Positions 37,166 to 46,630 of a stretch of DNA of 64,000 bases are shown here, one piece after another (position 1 is the stretch's first letter; each line of letters opens with the position of its first letter). The translations under genes were made by a program, and so were the position numbers. The stretch is taken from NCBI GenBank assembly GCA_016706255.1, contig JADJJZ010000021.1, positions 1 through 64,000 of the forward strand, written 5' to 3'. The notes beneath the pieces were generated by a model that was not told where the DNA came from, made no database searches, and saw only the letters and a list, made by a program, of their open reading frames with translations. The DNA is from Bacteroidota bacterium. GTDB lineage: Bacteria; Bacteroidota; Bacteroidia; Chitinophagales; BACL12.

Positions 37166-39132
37166 TGGAAACAGTAATCCCAATTTCTTACTTTGAGAAC
37201 ATAAGAAAAGCCTCTGTTACATCAGATTTGTTAACCGTCTTGAATGAGATTAAGACAGGAAAATACAAGGAGGATATCTTACAGTTAAGAGCCTTAATAC
37301 TTAAAAACAATGAAGCATTAACAAGTGTTTTCAAAAAAAATCTTCCGGCCTTTACACCTTGCGGACTATTTGCAAATGGCAGAAAAAAAGACAAGTTATC
37401 TTCATATAATAGATTGCTAATTCTCGATATCGACAAGGTTAAAGGTATAACAATTGAAGAATTAAAAGCAAAGGTAACAGCAAACGAATACGTATTTGCT
37501 TGTTTTATAAGTCCCAGCGGGAATGGACTGAAAATACTAGTTCGCTCAAACAATACTATTGAAGACCACGAAACCGCTTTTACTCAGTGTGCTGATTATT
37601 TTGAAAAGCTTATAGATCATCCTGTGGACAGATCCGGAAAAGATGTCTCCCGACTTTGTTTTGTATCATTTGATGAAAACACGTTTATAAACATGTATGC
37701 GAAATTGTTTGCACCGGAAGTTGATGTAAAAACGGAAGTAATAGCACAAATTCAGGAATTTGAAAATCAATATTTTCAGTGTAAACGTTATACAAATAAC
37801 AAGGTCATATTTGAAAAAGGCAGTCGAAATAATTTCATTTTCCTCTTGGCTTGCAATTGTAATCGTGCAGGGATTCCTTTTGAATTATGCAAACAATTTA
37901 TTGTAAATGACTATAATTATGATAAAAACGAAGTTGAAAGTACCCTCAGAAGTGCTTACAAAAATATTGATCAATACTCTGTCAACACAAAACTTAAAGG
38001 AACAGCCAAAAGAATAAATGCTATAAAGGAATTTTTAGCCCAAAACTATAATTTTAGAAATAATGCAGTAACGAATACAATTGAGTTTAAAGAAATTAGT
38101 AACTCTTCCTTTAAGGAAATCTCAGATACGGACGAGAATAATCTCTTTCTGGAATTAAACTCTGCCGGAATAAATTGCAATCTTTTATTGTTGCGGTCAA
38201 TTTTAAATAGCAAATTCAGTGAATATCATAACCCATTTGAAGAATATTTTTTTAATCTTCCGGAATGGGATGGTGAAACAGATTATATAAAACAACTTGC
38301 TGATACTGTAATAACATCAAATCAGGAGTTTTGGCATTTAGCTTTTAAGAAATGGCTTGTAGCAATGGTAAAATGCCTACTTGAAGAAAAAGAGATAAAT
38401 CATACTGTAATCATCTTTACAGGAGAGCAGGGTTTAGGAAAAACAACTTGGCTTCTAAACCTTGTACCGGAGCCATTAAGAAAATTCCGTTTTTCCGGAA
38501 CTATAAGCGTATCTAATAAAGATACTCTGGTACATATGTCTGAATGTATGGTAATTAATCTTGATGAGCTGGAAACCCTTAATAAATCAGAAATTGGCGA
38601 AATTAAAGAACTGATCACCAAAGGAACCATAAGACAGCGACTTCCTTATGCCAGAAACAATAGTTCGCTTGTAAGACGTTCATCTTTTGTCGGCTCAGTA
38701 AATAATGGGCAATTTCTGACAGATATAACAGGCAATAGAAGGTTCTTATGCTTTGAGGCCTTGAGCATAAATTATTTGCACAAGATTGATTTGCAAAAGG
38801 TATTTGCCCAATGCCTAGACCTTATAGATAATAATTATAAACACTGGTTCGATTTGGAAGAAATACATAAACTGGACGAGCATAACCAGCAATTTACGGT
38901 AACACAATTTGAAGAAGAACTCTTGCTTAAATACTTTAAGATTCCGGAAGAGGGAGATGAAATATTGTATAAGAATGCTACTGATATTTTATTATACATT
39001 TCAGAGACAACAAAAATTTCCATTACAAATGCATCCAAATTACATATCGGAAAACTTTTACATAAATATCGCTTTAAGAAGGGGACTAAGAACAACCGTA
39101 AAATATACGAAGTTGCCTTGAATGAAGTTTAA
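37162..39132 (+). CDS. VirE-N/VapE-type primase-helicase replication protein
   Basis: 656 residues, intact. The N-terminal ~200 residues match VirE-N/BT4734-like primase domains: FTPCGLFANGRKKDKLSSYN, LLILDIDKVKG (metal-binding DID) and ACFISPSGNGLKILVR. A middle helical domain is followed by a VapE/D5-like helicase with Walker A IIFTGEQGLGKTTWLLNL (about 413-430), Walker B CMVINLDELETLNK (about 462), and SFVGSVNNGQFLTDITGNRR (arginine finger region, about 510-530). Such proteins replicate phage satellites and mobile islands after excision. It follows the excisionase-like gene with a 4-base overlap. Confidence 0.85.
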   Translation: MMETVIPISYFENIRKASVTSDLLTVLNEIKTGKYKEDILQLRALILKNNEALTSVFKKNLPAFTPCGLFANGRKKDKLSSYNRLLILDIDKVKGITIEELKAKVTANEYVFACFISPSGNGLKILVRSNNTIEDHETAFTQCADYFEKLIDHPVDRSGKDVSRLCFVSFDENTFINMYAKLFAPEVDVKTEVIAQIQEFENQYFQCKRYTNNKVIFEKGSRNNFIFLLACNCNRAGIPFELCKQFIVNDYNYDKNEVESTLRSAYKNIDQYSVNTKLKGTAKRINAIKEFLAQNYNFRNNAVTNTIEFKEISNSSFKEISDTDENNLFLELNSAGINCNLLLLRSILNSKFSEYHNPFEEYFFNLPEWDGETDYIKQLADTVITSNQEFWHLAFKKWLVAMVKCLLEEKEINHTVIIFTGEQGLGKTTWLLNLVPEPLRKFRFSGTISVSNKDTLVHMSECMVINLDELETLNKSEIGEIKELITKGTIRQRLPYARNNSSLVRRSSFVGSVNNGQFLTDITGNRRFLCFEALSINYLHKIDLQKVFAQCLDLIDNNYKHWFDLEEIHKLDEHNQQFTVTQFEEELLLKYFKIPEEGDEILYKNATDILLYISETTKISITNASKLHIGKLLHKYRFKKGTKNNRKIYEVALNEV

Positions 39133-39274
39133 TATCTTAAAAGTATTCCTATAAAATCCGCCTTTTTAACTGATTTGACAGCCAACATGCAAATAATTAA
39201 TGCCTATTAGTTAGTTTCGCCTTCTGTGGAACCTAAAAGGCAAGAAGCAATAAACGCAAGTTTAATCAACCTTT

Positions 39275-40234
39275 ATGAAATCTGGGAAAATTCGCATATG
39301 TATATTTTTCCTTATAAGCAATAATATTTATTGTAGAAGTATAAGACTATTTCCTTGGTTTCTTGAGGACTACCTTCATATTGACAAAGATGTAAAGGAA
39401 AAATTGTTTCGAGCCTTTAACGAAAATGTTGAAACCTTAAAAGGAATAGATATTGATACTTATTTTTCTCTTAAAGGAACACTGGATCAATTTGAGATTG
39501 ATTTAAATAACAACTACTTTCCAATTACCGATGATTTACTCTTAATAAGGGATGAAAATATTTTACTTTTGACTGACTTACTTAAAGAAAATCTAACTGG
39601 ACTAAAAGAAAAAATTCTAACCACTTCAAAGGAAGTTTCAGAAGTAATGCATAAAAAACTTAAAAGTAAAATTAACCAATACGAAAGAGACCAATCTAAA
39701 TTCAACTTTGATGTACCAAATTATCTTTTAGAAGTTTTAAACAGGATGTCCTTTCTTAAAGAAAAAGTTACTATTGAAGACCTTAGACAATTATATTCCA
39801 CTCCGGCAATTTTATGGCTTATAGAAAAATTTGGAAAGACCGAAGCCTTTAAAAAGCATTTTGAAATTAGTAAATCAGAGGCACTTCAAGTATTAATGAA
39901 TATGGGAATGAAGGATGGACAAGAAGCAATGATGAAAAGTTTTTGGCTTATAAGCGATCCTTCTATTTTGAAAATTACATTTAGTATAGAAGATCAAAAA
40001 CGATTTATTGTAAAAAATTCCGAATTTAAAAAAACCTTCCTCATTATACTTACAAAATGTTATGGTAAAGATAAGGTGCCAGCAAAAGCACTTGAATTTG
40101 TAAAGATGGTTTATAATGGCAAGGCTAGTATTTCGGGTTTGTGGAATAGAGCTAAGGGTCAGCTTGAAAAAGTTCGACAGGCATTGGAAGGTAAGGCAGG
40201 TAAGGTGGAAACTGAAAAGTCCGCTGAACATTAG
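39275..40234 (+). CDS. hypothetical protein, element-borne
   Basis: Up to 319 residues. The first ~25 residues (MKSGKIRICIFFLISNNIYC) look unlike the rest and may be spurious; RLFPWFLEDYLHIDKDVKEK is a likelier beginning of the conserved part. The protein is helical and lysine-rich, with SLKGTLDQFEIDLNNNYFPI in the middle and a Lys/Glu tail. No motif is recognised. It lies between the primase and the R-M regulator. Function unknown. Confidence 0.6.
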   Translation: MKSGKIRICIFFLISNNIYCRSIRLFPWFLEDYLHIDKDVKEKLFRAFNENVETLKGIDIDTYFSLKGTLDQFEIDLNNNYFPITDDLLLIRDENILLLTDLLKENLTGLKEKILTTSKEVSEVMHKKLKSKINQYERDQSKFNFDVPNYLLEVLNRMSFLKEKVTIEDLRQLYSTPAILWLIEKFGKTEAFKKHFEISKSEALQVLMNMGMKDGQEAMMKSFWLISDPSILKITFSIEDQKRFIVKNSEFKKTFLIILTKCYGKDKVPAKALEFVKMVYNGKASISGLWNRAKGQLEKVRQALEGKAGKVETEKSAEH

Positions 40235-40404
40235 ACTTAGGAGCCTTTTTATTTCAAAAAGGTTGAATTTGAAGCAAATAGATACAGAGTTTGGAATGTG
40301 CTAGATCTTCTCTACAGGAAAAACTGATCTTACCTACCTTGTCCGAATGTTAATAGACTGTGCAAAATGCTGTTTATTAGGACTTTATAGTTAGAAGAAA
40401 CAAC

Positions 40405-40427
40405 TAAATTTGACACTTTATGTCAAA
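40405..40427 (+). promoter_or_regulatory. operator-like palindrome overlapping a -7 box and the start codon
   Basis: TAAATTTG (40405-40412) fits the Bacteroidota -7 consensus. It overlaps the palindrome TTTGAC-N7-GTCAAA (40409-40427), whose right half contains the ATG of the XRE gene. A repressor bound here would block its own promoter. A transcript from this box would be nearly leaderless. Confidence 0.5.
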
Positions 40428-40734
40428 GCCTAATTTCTATCCTCTTAATTTGGGAGAAACACTCCGTTCAATTCGTGAAAATCTTAATCTTTCATTAAGT
40501 GAGGTATCCGCATTAGCAAAAGTTGATATTGGATTGCTAAGTAAAATGGAAAGAGGGGAGAGGAATTTCAACAGACCCTTGTTAGCTAGCCTTTCCAATG
40601 TTTATAATTGTGATTACGAAAAATTATTACTCCTCTATTGGAGTGAAAAATTTGTAAAGGAAATAGGGGATAATGACCTTGCATTAAAAGCGTTAGTTAT
40701 TGCTGAACAAAAAATTAAATATAAGAAAAAGTAA
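40420..40734 (+). CDS. XRE-family regulator of the type III R-M operon (controller-like)
   Basis: 104 residues. The HTH is LGETLRSIRENLNLSLSEVS, ALAKVDIGLLSKMERGERNF, then a helical dimerisation part ending AEQKIKYKKK. Size and position match R-M controller proteins, which delay restriction until methylation is established. Its stop overlaps the res start (TAATG). A palindrome overlaps its own start codon, suggesting autoregulation. Confidence 0.85.
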   Translation: MSKPNFYPLNLGETLRSIRENLNLSLSEVSALAKVDIGLLSKMERGERNFNRPLLASLSNVYNCDYEKLLLLYWSEKFVKEIGDNDLALKALVIAEQKIKYKKK

Positions 40735-40988
40735 TGCTTCATTATATCATACAGGAAAAGAAAAACAAATGGTTGCATTCTGATGACTGCGCCATTAGTG
40801 ATTTGATAAAGTATATTCGCGACAAAGGACAGTTGCGTGATACGCAAATTGAAGCGATTGAAACTTATTTGTTTTTGAAAATACAAGGACAGAATAAACC
40901 ACTTTGGCAATTATTTTCAGAAGGCTTTTTACCAACGGAACAGACTTATCAAAACTTAATATTAATCAAACCGCAAGAGATTTTTTAA
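40734..40988 (+). CDS. res: type III restriction enzyme Res subunit, part 1 (N-terminus)
   Basis: 84 residues: LHYIIQEKKNKWLHSDDCAI, then KGQLRDTQIEAIETYLFLKI (the Q-motif-like region of helicases) and PLWQLFSEGF. Shifts near 40965 and 41030 carry the protein through NQTARDFLTANKDAFALYDF and LLPELEKLIVDKPTELDYDT into part 2. Translationally coupled to the XRE gene. Confidence 0.7.
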   Translation: MLHYIIQEKKNKWLHSDDCAISDLIKYIRDKGQLRDTQIEAIETYLFLKIQGQNKPLWQLFSEGFLPTEQTYQNLILIKPQEIF

Positions 40989-41154
40989 CCGCCAACAAAG
41001 ACGCTTTTGCATTGTATGACTTTGCAAGAACAAAAACGGAAACGTCTCTTTACTTCCTGAACTGGAAAAACTAATCGTTGACAAACCAACCGAATTAGAT
41101 TACGACACAATTATAAAAAGCATTTTCTACAATGTAAGTTATGCCGACTATTTA

Positions 41155-42951
41155 ATGAGTTTGCCTATGGGTGCAGGTAAAACTTTTTTGATGGCGGCTT
41201 TCATTTATTTAGACTTGTATTTTGCCGACAACGAACCAGAGAACAAAGCATTTGCACATAATTTTTTAGTGCTTATTCCTTCTGGCTTAAAATCCTCTAT
41301 CGTTCCGAGTTTAAAGACAATTGAAAATTACGACCCTTCTTGGGTGTTGCCCGAACCATCGGCAAGCAAACTGAAAAAGTTATTGAAGTTTGATGTTTTA
41401 GACGAGCAGAAATCAGCCAAGAAAAGTAACAAAGCAAGAAACCCAAATGCACAAAAAGTAAACGCCTGTTTGCCTAATCCGTTCGGACAAGTGTTTGTAG
41501 TAAATGCTGAGAAAGTTATTTTGGAAAGTTTCAAGTTCAATGCACAAACTGAATTGGAACTGGAAGAAGAAGAAGACACAAGCAACGATTTAAAAAGATT
41601 ATTCGGACAAATTCCAAATCTTACAATTCTAATAGATGAAGTTCACCACGCTGCAACCGATGATATTAAATTACGGCAAGCCGTAAATTATTGGCACAGC
41701 AAAGGAAATATCACAACGGTTTTAGGTTTCTCGGGAACACCTTATTTACAAGGTGCTGAAACCATCAAAGCAGGTGATTACGCTTTTAAATTTTCGCAAA
41801 TAACCAACACGGTTTATTATTATCCATTGGTTACAGCGATTAAAAAATTCCTTAAAACCCCAACAGTAAAAATCGGCCAAAACCTTGACCGTTTTCAAAT
41901 CATTAAAAAAGGAATTGAGGACTTTGATGCACAATACAATAAAACGGTTTATGAAAATGGAGCAATTGCGAAGATTGCTATGTATTGCAGCAACATTGAA
42001 GTTTTGGAAGAAGAAGTTTACCCGTTCCTGACAAGCGAATTAAAAATAAATCCTGTCGAGATTTTGAAATTTCACGGAGGAAATAAAAAATATTCTTTGC
42101 CAAAAGAGAATGAATTAGAGTTTCGTTCATTGGATTTGGCAATTTCTAAAAAGCGATATATTCTTTTAGTGCAAGTTGGTAAAGAAGGTTGGGACTGCCC
42201 AAGTTTAACAGGTGTAATCCTTTCTCAAAAAGGCGACAGTCCTCAAAATATGGTGTTGCAAACTTCTTGCAGGTGTTTACGCCAAGTAGACAAAGGAAAA
42301 GAAGAAACGGCTTTAATTTGGCTGAATAAAGATAATGCTGATACGCTAAACAAACAGTTGAAGCAAGAGCAAAATAGCAGCATTGATGAGCTGAACAGCG
42401 CCAAACGAATAGGTAAAGCCGAAATGGTGGAACGCCACAGCCGTATGGAATACTTGCAATTGCCGAAAGTTGAATTTTATCAAATGAAAGTTACCTATCA
42501 AAGTATTGATGAGGAAGAAACGGCAAACACAAAAGCCAAGTTAAAAGCCATCTTAAAAAAGATGGCAGATTACAAGGCTTCGGCTTTGATAAGCACAAGT
42601 GAAATTTCAAACATTGATACTGGAACAATTGACATCATTAACGAAACTGGAATTGCATTTGCCAATTTTAACCAATGGCTTTTTGAAATAAGCCGTCAAA
42701 GTTTTGGTTTGATTTCTGAAACGCAATTGCACCAATATGATACAGAACTAAACGAAATATTTGAAACCGTTTCATTTGAAAAAGACGGGAACCGTTTTTT
42801 CAATGAGTTGTATGATTTGCATTTGATACAATCAAAAATTCGTGTTGCGTTTAGCATCAAAAGGAGATTTACAAACCGACACAGAAGTAATTCCAAAACA
42901 AGCAGAATTATTGATTGCCGAACGCTTGACCGATGTAGAGAAAAATCCTAA
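41155..42951 (+). CDS. res: type III restriction enzyme Res subunit, part 2 (helicase core)
   Basis: SF2 helicase of the Res type that communicates between sites and cuts DNA with Mod. Walker A SLPMGAGKTFLMAAF is at the very start (about residues 2-16) and the frame is open upstream to about 41030. Motif II is LTILIDEVHHAATDD at about 160, then VLGFSGTPYLQGAE (motif III). The C-lobe has LLVQVGKEGWDCPSLTGVIL and MVLQTSCRCLRQVDKGKE (motif VI) at about 370. The last ~35 residues, from RVAFSIKRRF, are out of frame. A one-base shift near 42848 leads into part 3. The long variable central region (EEEEDTSNDLKRLF) is normal for the family. Confidence 0.88.
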   Translation: MSLPMGAGKTFLMAAFIYLDLYFADNEPENKAFAHNFLVLIPSGLKSSIVPSLKTIENYDPSWVLPEPSASKLKKLLKFDVLDEQKSAKKSNKARNPNAQKVNACLPNPFGQVFVVNAEKVILESFKFNAQTELELEEEEDTSNDLKRLFGQIPNLTILIDEVHHAATDDIKLRQAVNYWHSKGNITTVLGFSGTPYLQGAETIKAGDYAFKFSQITNTVYYYPLVTAIKKFLKTPTVKIGQNLDRFQIIKKGIEDFDAQYNKTVYENGAIAKIAMYCSNIEVLEEEVYPFLTSELKINPVEILKFHGGNKKYSLPKENELEFRSLDLAISKKRYILLVQVGKEGWDCPSLTGVILSQKGDSPQNMVLQTSCRCLRQVDKGKEETALIWLNKDNADTLNKQLKQEQNSSIDELNSAKRIGKAEMVERHSRMEYLQLPKVEFYQMKVTYQSIDEEETANTKAKLKAILKKMADYKASALISTSEISNIDTGTIDIINETGIAFANFNQWLFEISRQSFGLISETQLHQYDTELNEIFETVSFEKDGNRFFNELYDLHLIQSKIRVAFSIKRRFTNRHRSNSKTSRIIDCRTLDRCREKS

Positions 42952-43618
42952 ACTCTATCCGAAAGAAGCCGACACAAATAAAATTCTTGAATTAGATAAA
43001 ACAAATGAAAGTGTTGAGGTTGATATGGCCGAAGTTGAAAAGGCTTATAACCTTATGAAAGAAGCGTTGGAAGCCCAAGGAATGGCAAGTATGGTTATCT
43101 CTTACGACAGTTTTAAATCAGGTAAAGAATATTCATCAGTTGTAAAGGCAAAAAATAATTCCTTTCATTATTTACCATACAACTTTGGTAGTGGCAGCAG
43201 TGGTTTTGAAATACAAGCACTCCAAGAAACTTTGCGATTATCTAATTTCAAAACTAAAGAGTTGGAAATATACTACAATGGTGAACGTGGCTTAACTGAA
43301 TTTGTAATTAATTGCTTTGCCAAAGAAGGTAAGTATTGGAAAAACATTGGGAAATACACCACCGATTTTTTAATTGTGAAACGAACCACCAAAGACAAAA
43401 TTCACAAAGCCTTGCTCATTGAAACCAAAGGTGCTTTGTATGCAGAAGACAAGGTTTTTCAGAAAAAGAAAGAATACGTAGAAACCGAGTTTTTAAAGCT
43501 AAACCATGAAAAATTCGGCTACAAACGTTTCGACTTCCTATATTTGGAAGACAGCAAAAACTTTGAAGCAAACATTATTAAATTAAATAATAAAATTAAC
43601 TTGTTTTTTAACGATTAA
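42842..43618 (+). CDS. res: type III restriction enzyme Res subunit, part 3 (nuclease domain)
   Basis: 258 residues completing Res. A PD-(D/E)xK nuclease is visible: YTTDFLIVKRTTKDKIH (metal Asp) and KALLIETKGALYAEDK (Glu-x-Lys), about residues 170-195. Before it come SYDSFKSGKEYSSVV and ELEIYYNGERGLTEFVI. So the restriction domain of this system is complete, unlike hsdR. The stop is followed after 3 bases by the ATPase gene. Confidence 0.87.
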   Translation: MLRLASKGDLQTDTEVIPKQAELLIAERLTDVEKNPKLYPKEADTNKILELDKTNESVEVDMAEVEKAYNLMKEALEAQGMASMVISYDSFKSGKEYSSVVKAKNNSFHYLPYNFGSGSSGFEIQALQETLRLSNFKTKELEIYYNGERGLTEFVINCFAKEGKYWKNIGKYTTDFLIVKRTTKDKIHKALLIETKGALYAEDKVFQKKKEYVETEFLKLNHEKFGYKRFDFLYLEDSKNFEANIIKLNNKINLFFND

Positions 43619-43621
43619 TAT

Positions 43622-44287
43622 ATGAAGCTAATTGAAACTACTTTTAATAACTTTCGTTGCTTTAAAAGCTACACCTTAAAATATGGAGGCGAAACTACAG
43701 TTTTAATAGGGAAGAATGGGACTGGTAAATCTAGTATATTATCTGGTATTCGTAGGGGGCTGAGCTTTATGTTTGCTAAATCTAAAAGATATTCAAAGAG
43801 TTTAGCAATATCAAATAACGCTAATGTGAGATCTTATTTAAAAGAGGATGCAAATTATGACACAGTAAATAGAATTTACAACTATCCTATTAAAAATTCA
43901 TTTATCGCTTCCTTTAGAAGTTCGACTTTGAATTGGGCAATGTTAAAAAATACCGAAAGCGGTGGATATACAACCAACTATTATAAAGAGGCGTTGCATG
44001 CTGTATTAAATGCTTATAATGAAAATTTATTGGTGGAACTTCCTGTATTGGCAGTTATTTCAGATTCTTTTCCTCACCTAAAAATCAACTTTGGCTCACG
44101 GGTGAGAAAAATAGTTAGTCAGGATATTGTCCCAAGAGATTTGGCTTATTACGGTTGGGATGATAGAACAAATTGTATTGAATTATGGCTAAATAGATTT
44201 TATAAAGTTTCAAATTTTGAGAAGGATCTTAACGATGATATAAAATCAATTGAATCCCAATTAGAAATACATAGAGGTAGGTTTTAG
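43622..44287 (+). CDS. AAA ATPase, PtuA-like, in the type III operon, part 1
   Basis: Starts MKLIETTFNNFRCFKSYTLK with Walker A TVLIGKNGTGKSSILSGI at about residues 27-44. It has the same plan as the ATPase in the type I operon (9445) but is a different, diverged protein. The frame ends at 44287 in GGTTTTAG. Dropping one base continues VLDAEENDDSKLNHIQGTIK, ELNERLKYLNSDKR, a coiled-coil link to part 2. ATPase plus HNH directly downstream is the Septu (PtuAB) arrangement. Confidence 0.83.
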   Translation: MKLIETTFNNFRCFKSYTLKYGGETTVLIGKNGTGKSSILSGIRRGLSFMFAKSKRYSKSLAISNNANVRSYLKEDANYDTVNRIYNYPIKNSFIASFRSSTLNWAMLKNTESGGYTTNYYKEALHAVLNAYNENLLVELPVLAVISDSFPHLKINFGSRVRKIVSQDIVPRDLAYYGWDDRTNCIELWLNRFYKVSNFEKDLNDDIKSIESQLEIHRGRF

Positions 44288-44406
44288 ATGCTGAGGAAAA
44301 TGATGATTCAAAATTAAATCATATTCAAGGTACTATTAAGGAGTTAAATGAACGTTTAAAATATTTAAATAGTGATAAAAGAATTAATTCATTTAGCAAA
44401 GAACGT

Positions 44407-45099
44407 TTGTACATAGAAAATAAACTTATAGAATTTACTAAACCCTTGTCGGAGGAATATAGTTTTATTAATAAGGAATTTGAGTTGTATAGGGTTTCAG
44501 TAAATAGACCCGATAAAAAGAATTATATTTTGGAATTCAGCTTTAAAGATGGTAGAATTATCACTTTTGATATGCTGCCTATGGGATATAAACGGATATT
44601 TTCTATTGTAATAGATATTGCTTATCGCTCTTTTATTTTAAACGAATTAAAAGAAAGCGAAGGTGTAGTTTTAATTGATGAAATAGAACTTCACTTACAC
44701 CCTACTTTACAACAAGACGTCTTGCAAAGGTTCAGAAAGGCTTTCCCCAAAGTTCAATTTATAATTACAACTCACTCTCCTATAATAATTTCAAATTTCA
44801 AAGCAAATGAGACAAATACAATTATTAAACTTGAGCATGAAGGTAATATATATTTAAATGAAAATGTAGAAAATATTTATGGAATAGATTATTCTACAAA
44901 CTTATCCGAAGTGATGGAAGTAGCACCACGTCCCTCTACGATTGAAAAATATATTAATGCCTATTTGTTCTTGCTTGGCAAAGGAAAAGCAGAAGAAGCA
45001 AATCAAATGTATTCAAAACTTAAGGCGTATATTGGCGGAAACATACCAGAGTTAATACAAGAGGAAATTGACGAAAAGAAAAAAGCATATGGTAAATAA
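44407..45099 (+). CDS. AAA ATPase, PtuA-like, in the type III operon, part 2
   Basis: 230 residues with the ABC signature-like LPMGYKRIFSIVIDIAYR, Walker B GVVLIDEIELHLHPTLQQDV at about 92-111, and FIITTHSPIIISNFKA. It ends with a helical region (YLFLLGKGKAEEANQMYSKL) to EKKKAYGK. The stop overlaps the HNH start (TAATG), so the nuclease is translationally coupled. Confidence 0.85.
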   Translation: MYIENKLIEFTKPLSEEYSFINKEFELYRVSVNRPDKKNYILEFSFKDGRIITFDMLPMGYKRIFSIVIDIAYRSFILNELKESEGVVLIDEIELHLHPTLQQDVLQRFRKAFPKVQFIITTHSPIIISNFKANETNTIIKLEHEGNIYLNENVENIYGIDYSTNLSEVMEVAPRPSTIEKYINAYLFLLGKGKAEEANQMYSKLKAYIGGNIPELIQEEIDEKKKAYGK

Positions 45100-45866
45100 T
45101 GCAATATATTAACAAATTACCTAACCCGAGTCCTTCAACCGCGATAGTTGACAATTTCCTAAACCAGTGTTGGGATGGGGCTGAATATATTGGTGCTACA
45201 TATGACTCTTTTCCCAAACCCCCAATACGGCAAATACTTTTGCATGAGCAAAATTATTTATGTTGTTATTGTATGAAACAACTCACTAATGACCATACAA
45301 CATCATTAGAACATATTGCGCCTCATCATTGTAGTACAGTTGAGTTTAATAAATATACGCAACCTGTAATTGTTCAAAATGTGGTTCATAGATCTCTTTT
45401 TAATAGAGGAGTCATCTTGGTAATTCCAGGTATTTATCCTCATGATATTGCATATCACAATTTGCTTGCTTCATGCAATAGCAAATCCCATTGTAACCAT
45501 CATCGAGATAATAATTTTATTAACTGTTTTTTTTATGACCATCAAATAACTCACAAGGTCTTATATGATTCGGAAGGGAATGTATTTTCTAGTGAGTATA
45601 TTGAAGATTTGGAAACCATTGGTATATCAATTAATCAATTGTTGATAGTTTTTCGAAAGATATGGTATGAACTTGCGAAGACAAAGGAATCAGTTGGAGA
45701 TGTTCTCGAAGATGATATATTAGAGGTTGTTGCAGAAATTACAATTTCAGATAAATTTCCAGTAACAATTAATGATTTTTGGGGAAGTCCATCAAAAATA
45801 TCAGAATTAATGAAATACAAATGGTTTTTTGAATATTATAAAAATCAACTAAATAACAAAAACTAA
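45099..45866 (+). CDS. HNH endonuclease, PtuB-like, in the type III operon
   Basis: 255 residues, intact. It opens MQYINKLPNPSPSTAIVDNF. Zinc/HNH motifs: LCCYCMKQL at about 54, SLEHIAPHH at about 70 (catalytic His) and NLLASCNSKSHCNHHRDNNF at about 124. This resembles HNH proteins usually found with SMC-like ATPases (often annotated TIGR02646-like) and PtuB. The C-terminal third is helical. Next gene (mod) begins 2 bases after the stop. The intact state of this gene, beside several broken ones, suggests it is under selection. Confidence 0.87.
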   Translation: MQYINKLPNPSPSTAIVDNFLNQCWDGAEYIGATYDSFPKPPIRQILLHEQNYLCCYCMKQLTNDHTTSLEHIAPHHCSTVEFNKYTQPVIVQNVVHRSLFNRGVILVIPGIYPHDIAYHNLLASCNSKSHCNHHRDNNFINCFFYDHQITHKVLYDSEGNVFSSEYIEDLETIGISINQLLIVFRKIWYELAKTKESVGDVLEDDILEVVAEITISDKFPVTINDFWGSPSKISELMKYKWFFEYYKNQLNNKN

Positions 45867-45868
45867 AT

Positions 45869-46630
45869 ATGCCAATAAAATATATACCATATTACCCGAA
45901 AACAGTTGAAGGGCAAGCGATATTAGATAACATTACACGGACACAAAGAGTATTGCGTTACCGTGAAAATGATAAGGTTTACGACCGTCTAAAAAGAGGT
46001 ATGCCTTATTACGAAGTAGAACCATTGGAAACTGTAGGCGAACCTTCTGAAAATATGGTAATTCGTGGTGAATGTATTTCGGCTTGTGCCTACCTGAAAG
46101 AGAAAGGAATTAAGGTGGACTTGGTTTACATTGACCCACCGTTTGCAAGTGGTGCCGATTATGCTAAAAAAGTTTACTTACGCAGAAACCCAAAACTTGC
46201 AGAAAAAATTGCAGCAGCCGAGCAAGAAATGGATATTGATGAACTCAAAGCATTTGAGGAAAAAATGTATGGAGATATTTGGCAGAAGGAAGATTACTTG
46301 AATTGGATGTATGAAAATCTAATGGCAATCAAAAGCATAATGAGTGAAAAAGCCAGTATATACCTTCACTTGGATTGGCACATTTCACATTATGCTAAAA
46401 TATTAATGGACGAAGTTTTTGGGGATGATAATTTTGTTAATGAAATTATTTGGAGAAGAAAATTAGCTACTTCTTATGCTTCTAAGCAATTCGGAATTAC
46501 AAACGACACTATTTTTTGGTATTGCAAAGGCGAAGAATATGTATTCAATGCAGAGTATTCTTTAGAAGATGAAAATACTCAAAATTATCTTGAGGGGAGG
46601 GTGGTTTTTGATGAGGTATGTAGTATATGA
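45869..46630 (+). CDS. mod: type III DNA methyltransferase Mod, part 1 (motif IV)
   Basis: Mod methylates adenine and gives Res its specificity. This half holds LVYIDPPFASGADYAKK (motif IV DPPF, about residue 90), KEDYLNWMYENLMAIKSIMS, and IYLHLDWHISHYAKILMDEV. Motif IV before motif I is the beta-class order used by type III Mod. The frame drifts at GAGGGGAGGGTGG near 46600; the expected continuation (FDE.GRYMKSPLVN) is in the next frame. It begins MPIKYIPYYPKTVEGQ, the usual opening. Confidence 0.88.
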   Translation: MPIKYIPYYPKTVEGQAILDNITRTQRVLRYRENDKVYDRLKRGMPYYEVEPLETVGEPSENMVIRGECISACAYLKEKGIKVDLVYIDPPFASGADYAKKVYLRRNPKLAEKIAAAEQEMDIDELKAFEEKMYGDIWQKEDYLNWMYENLMAIKSIMSEKASIYLHLDWHISHYAKILMDEVFGDDNFVNEIIWRRKLATSYASKQFGITNDTIFWYCKGEEYVFNAEYSLEDENTQNYLEGRVVFDEVCSI

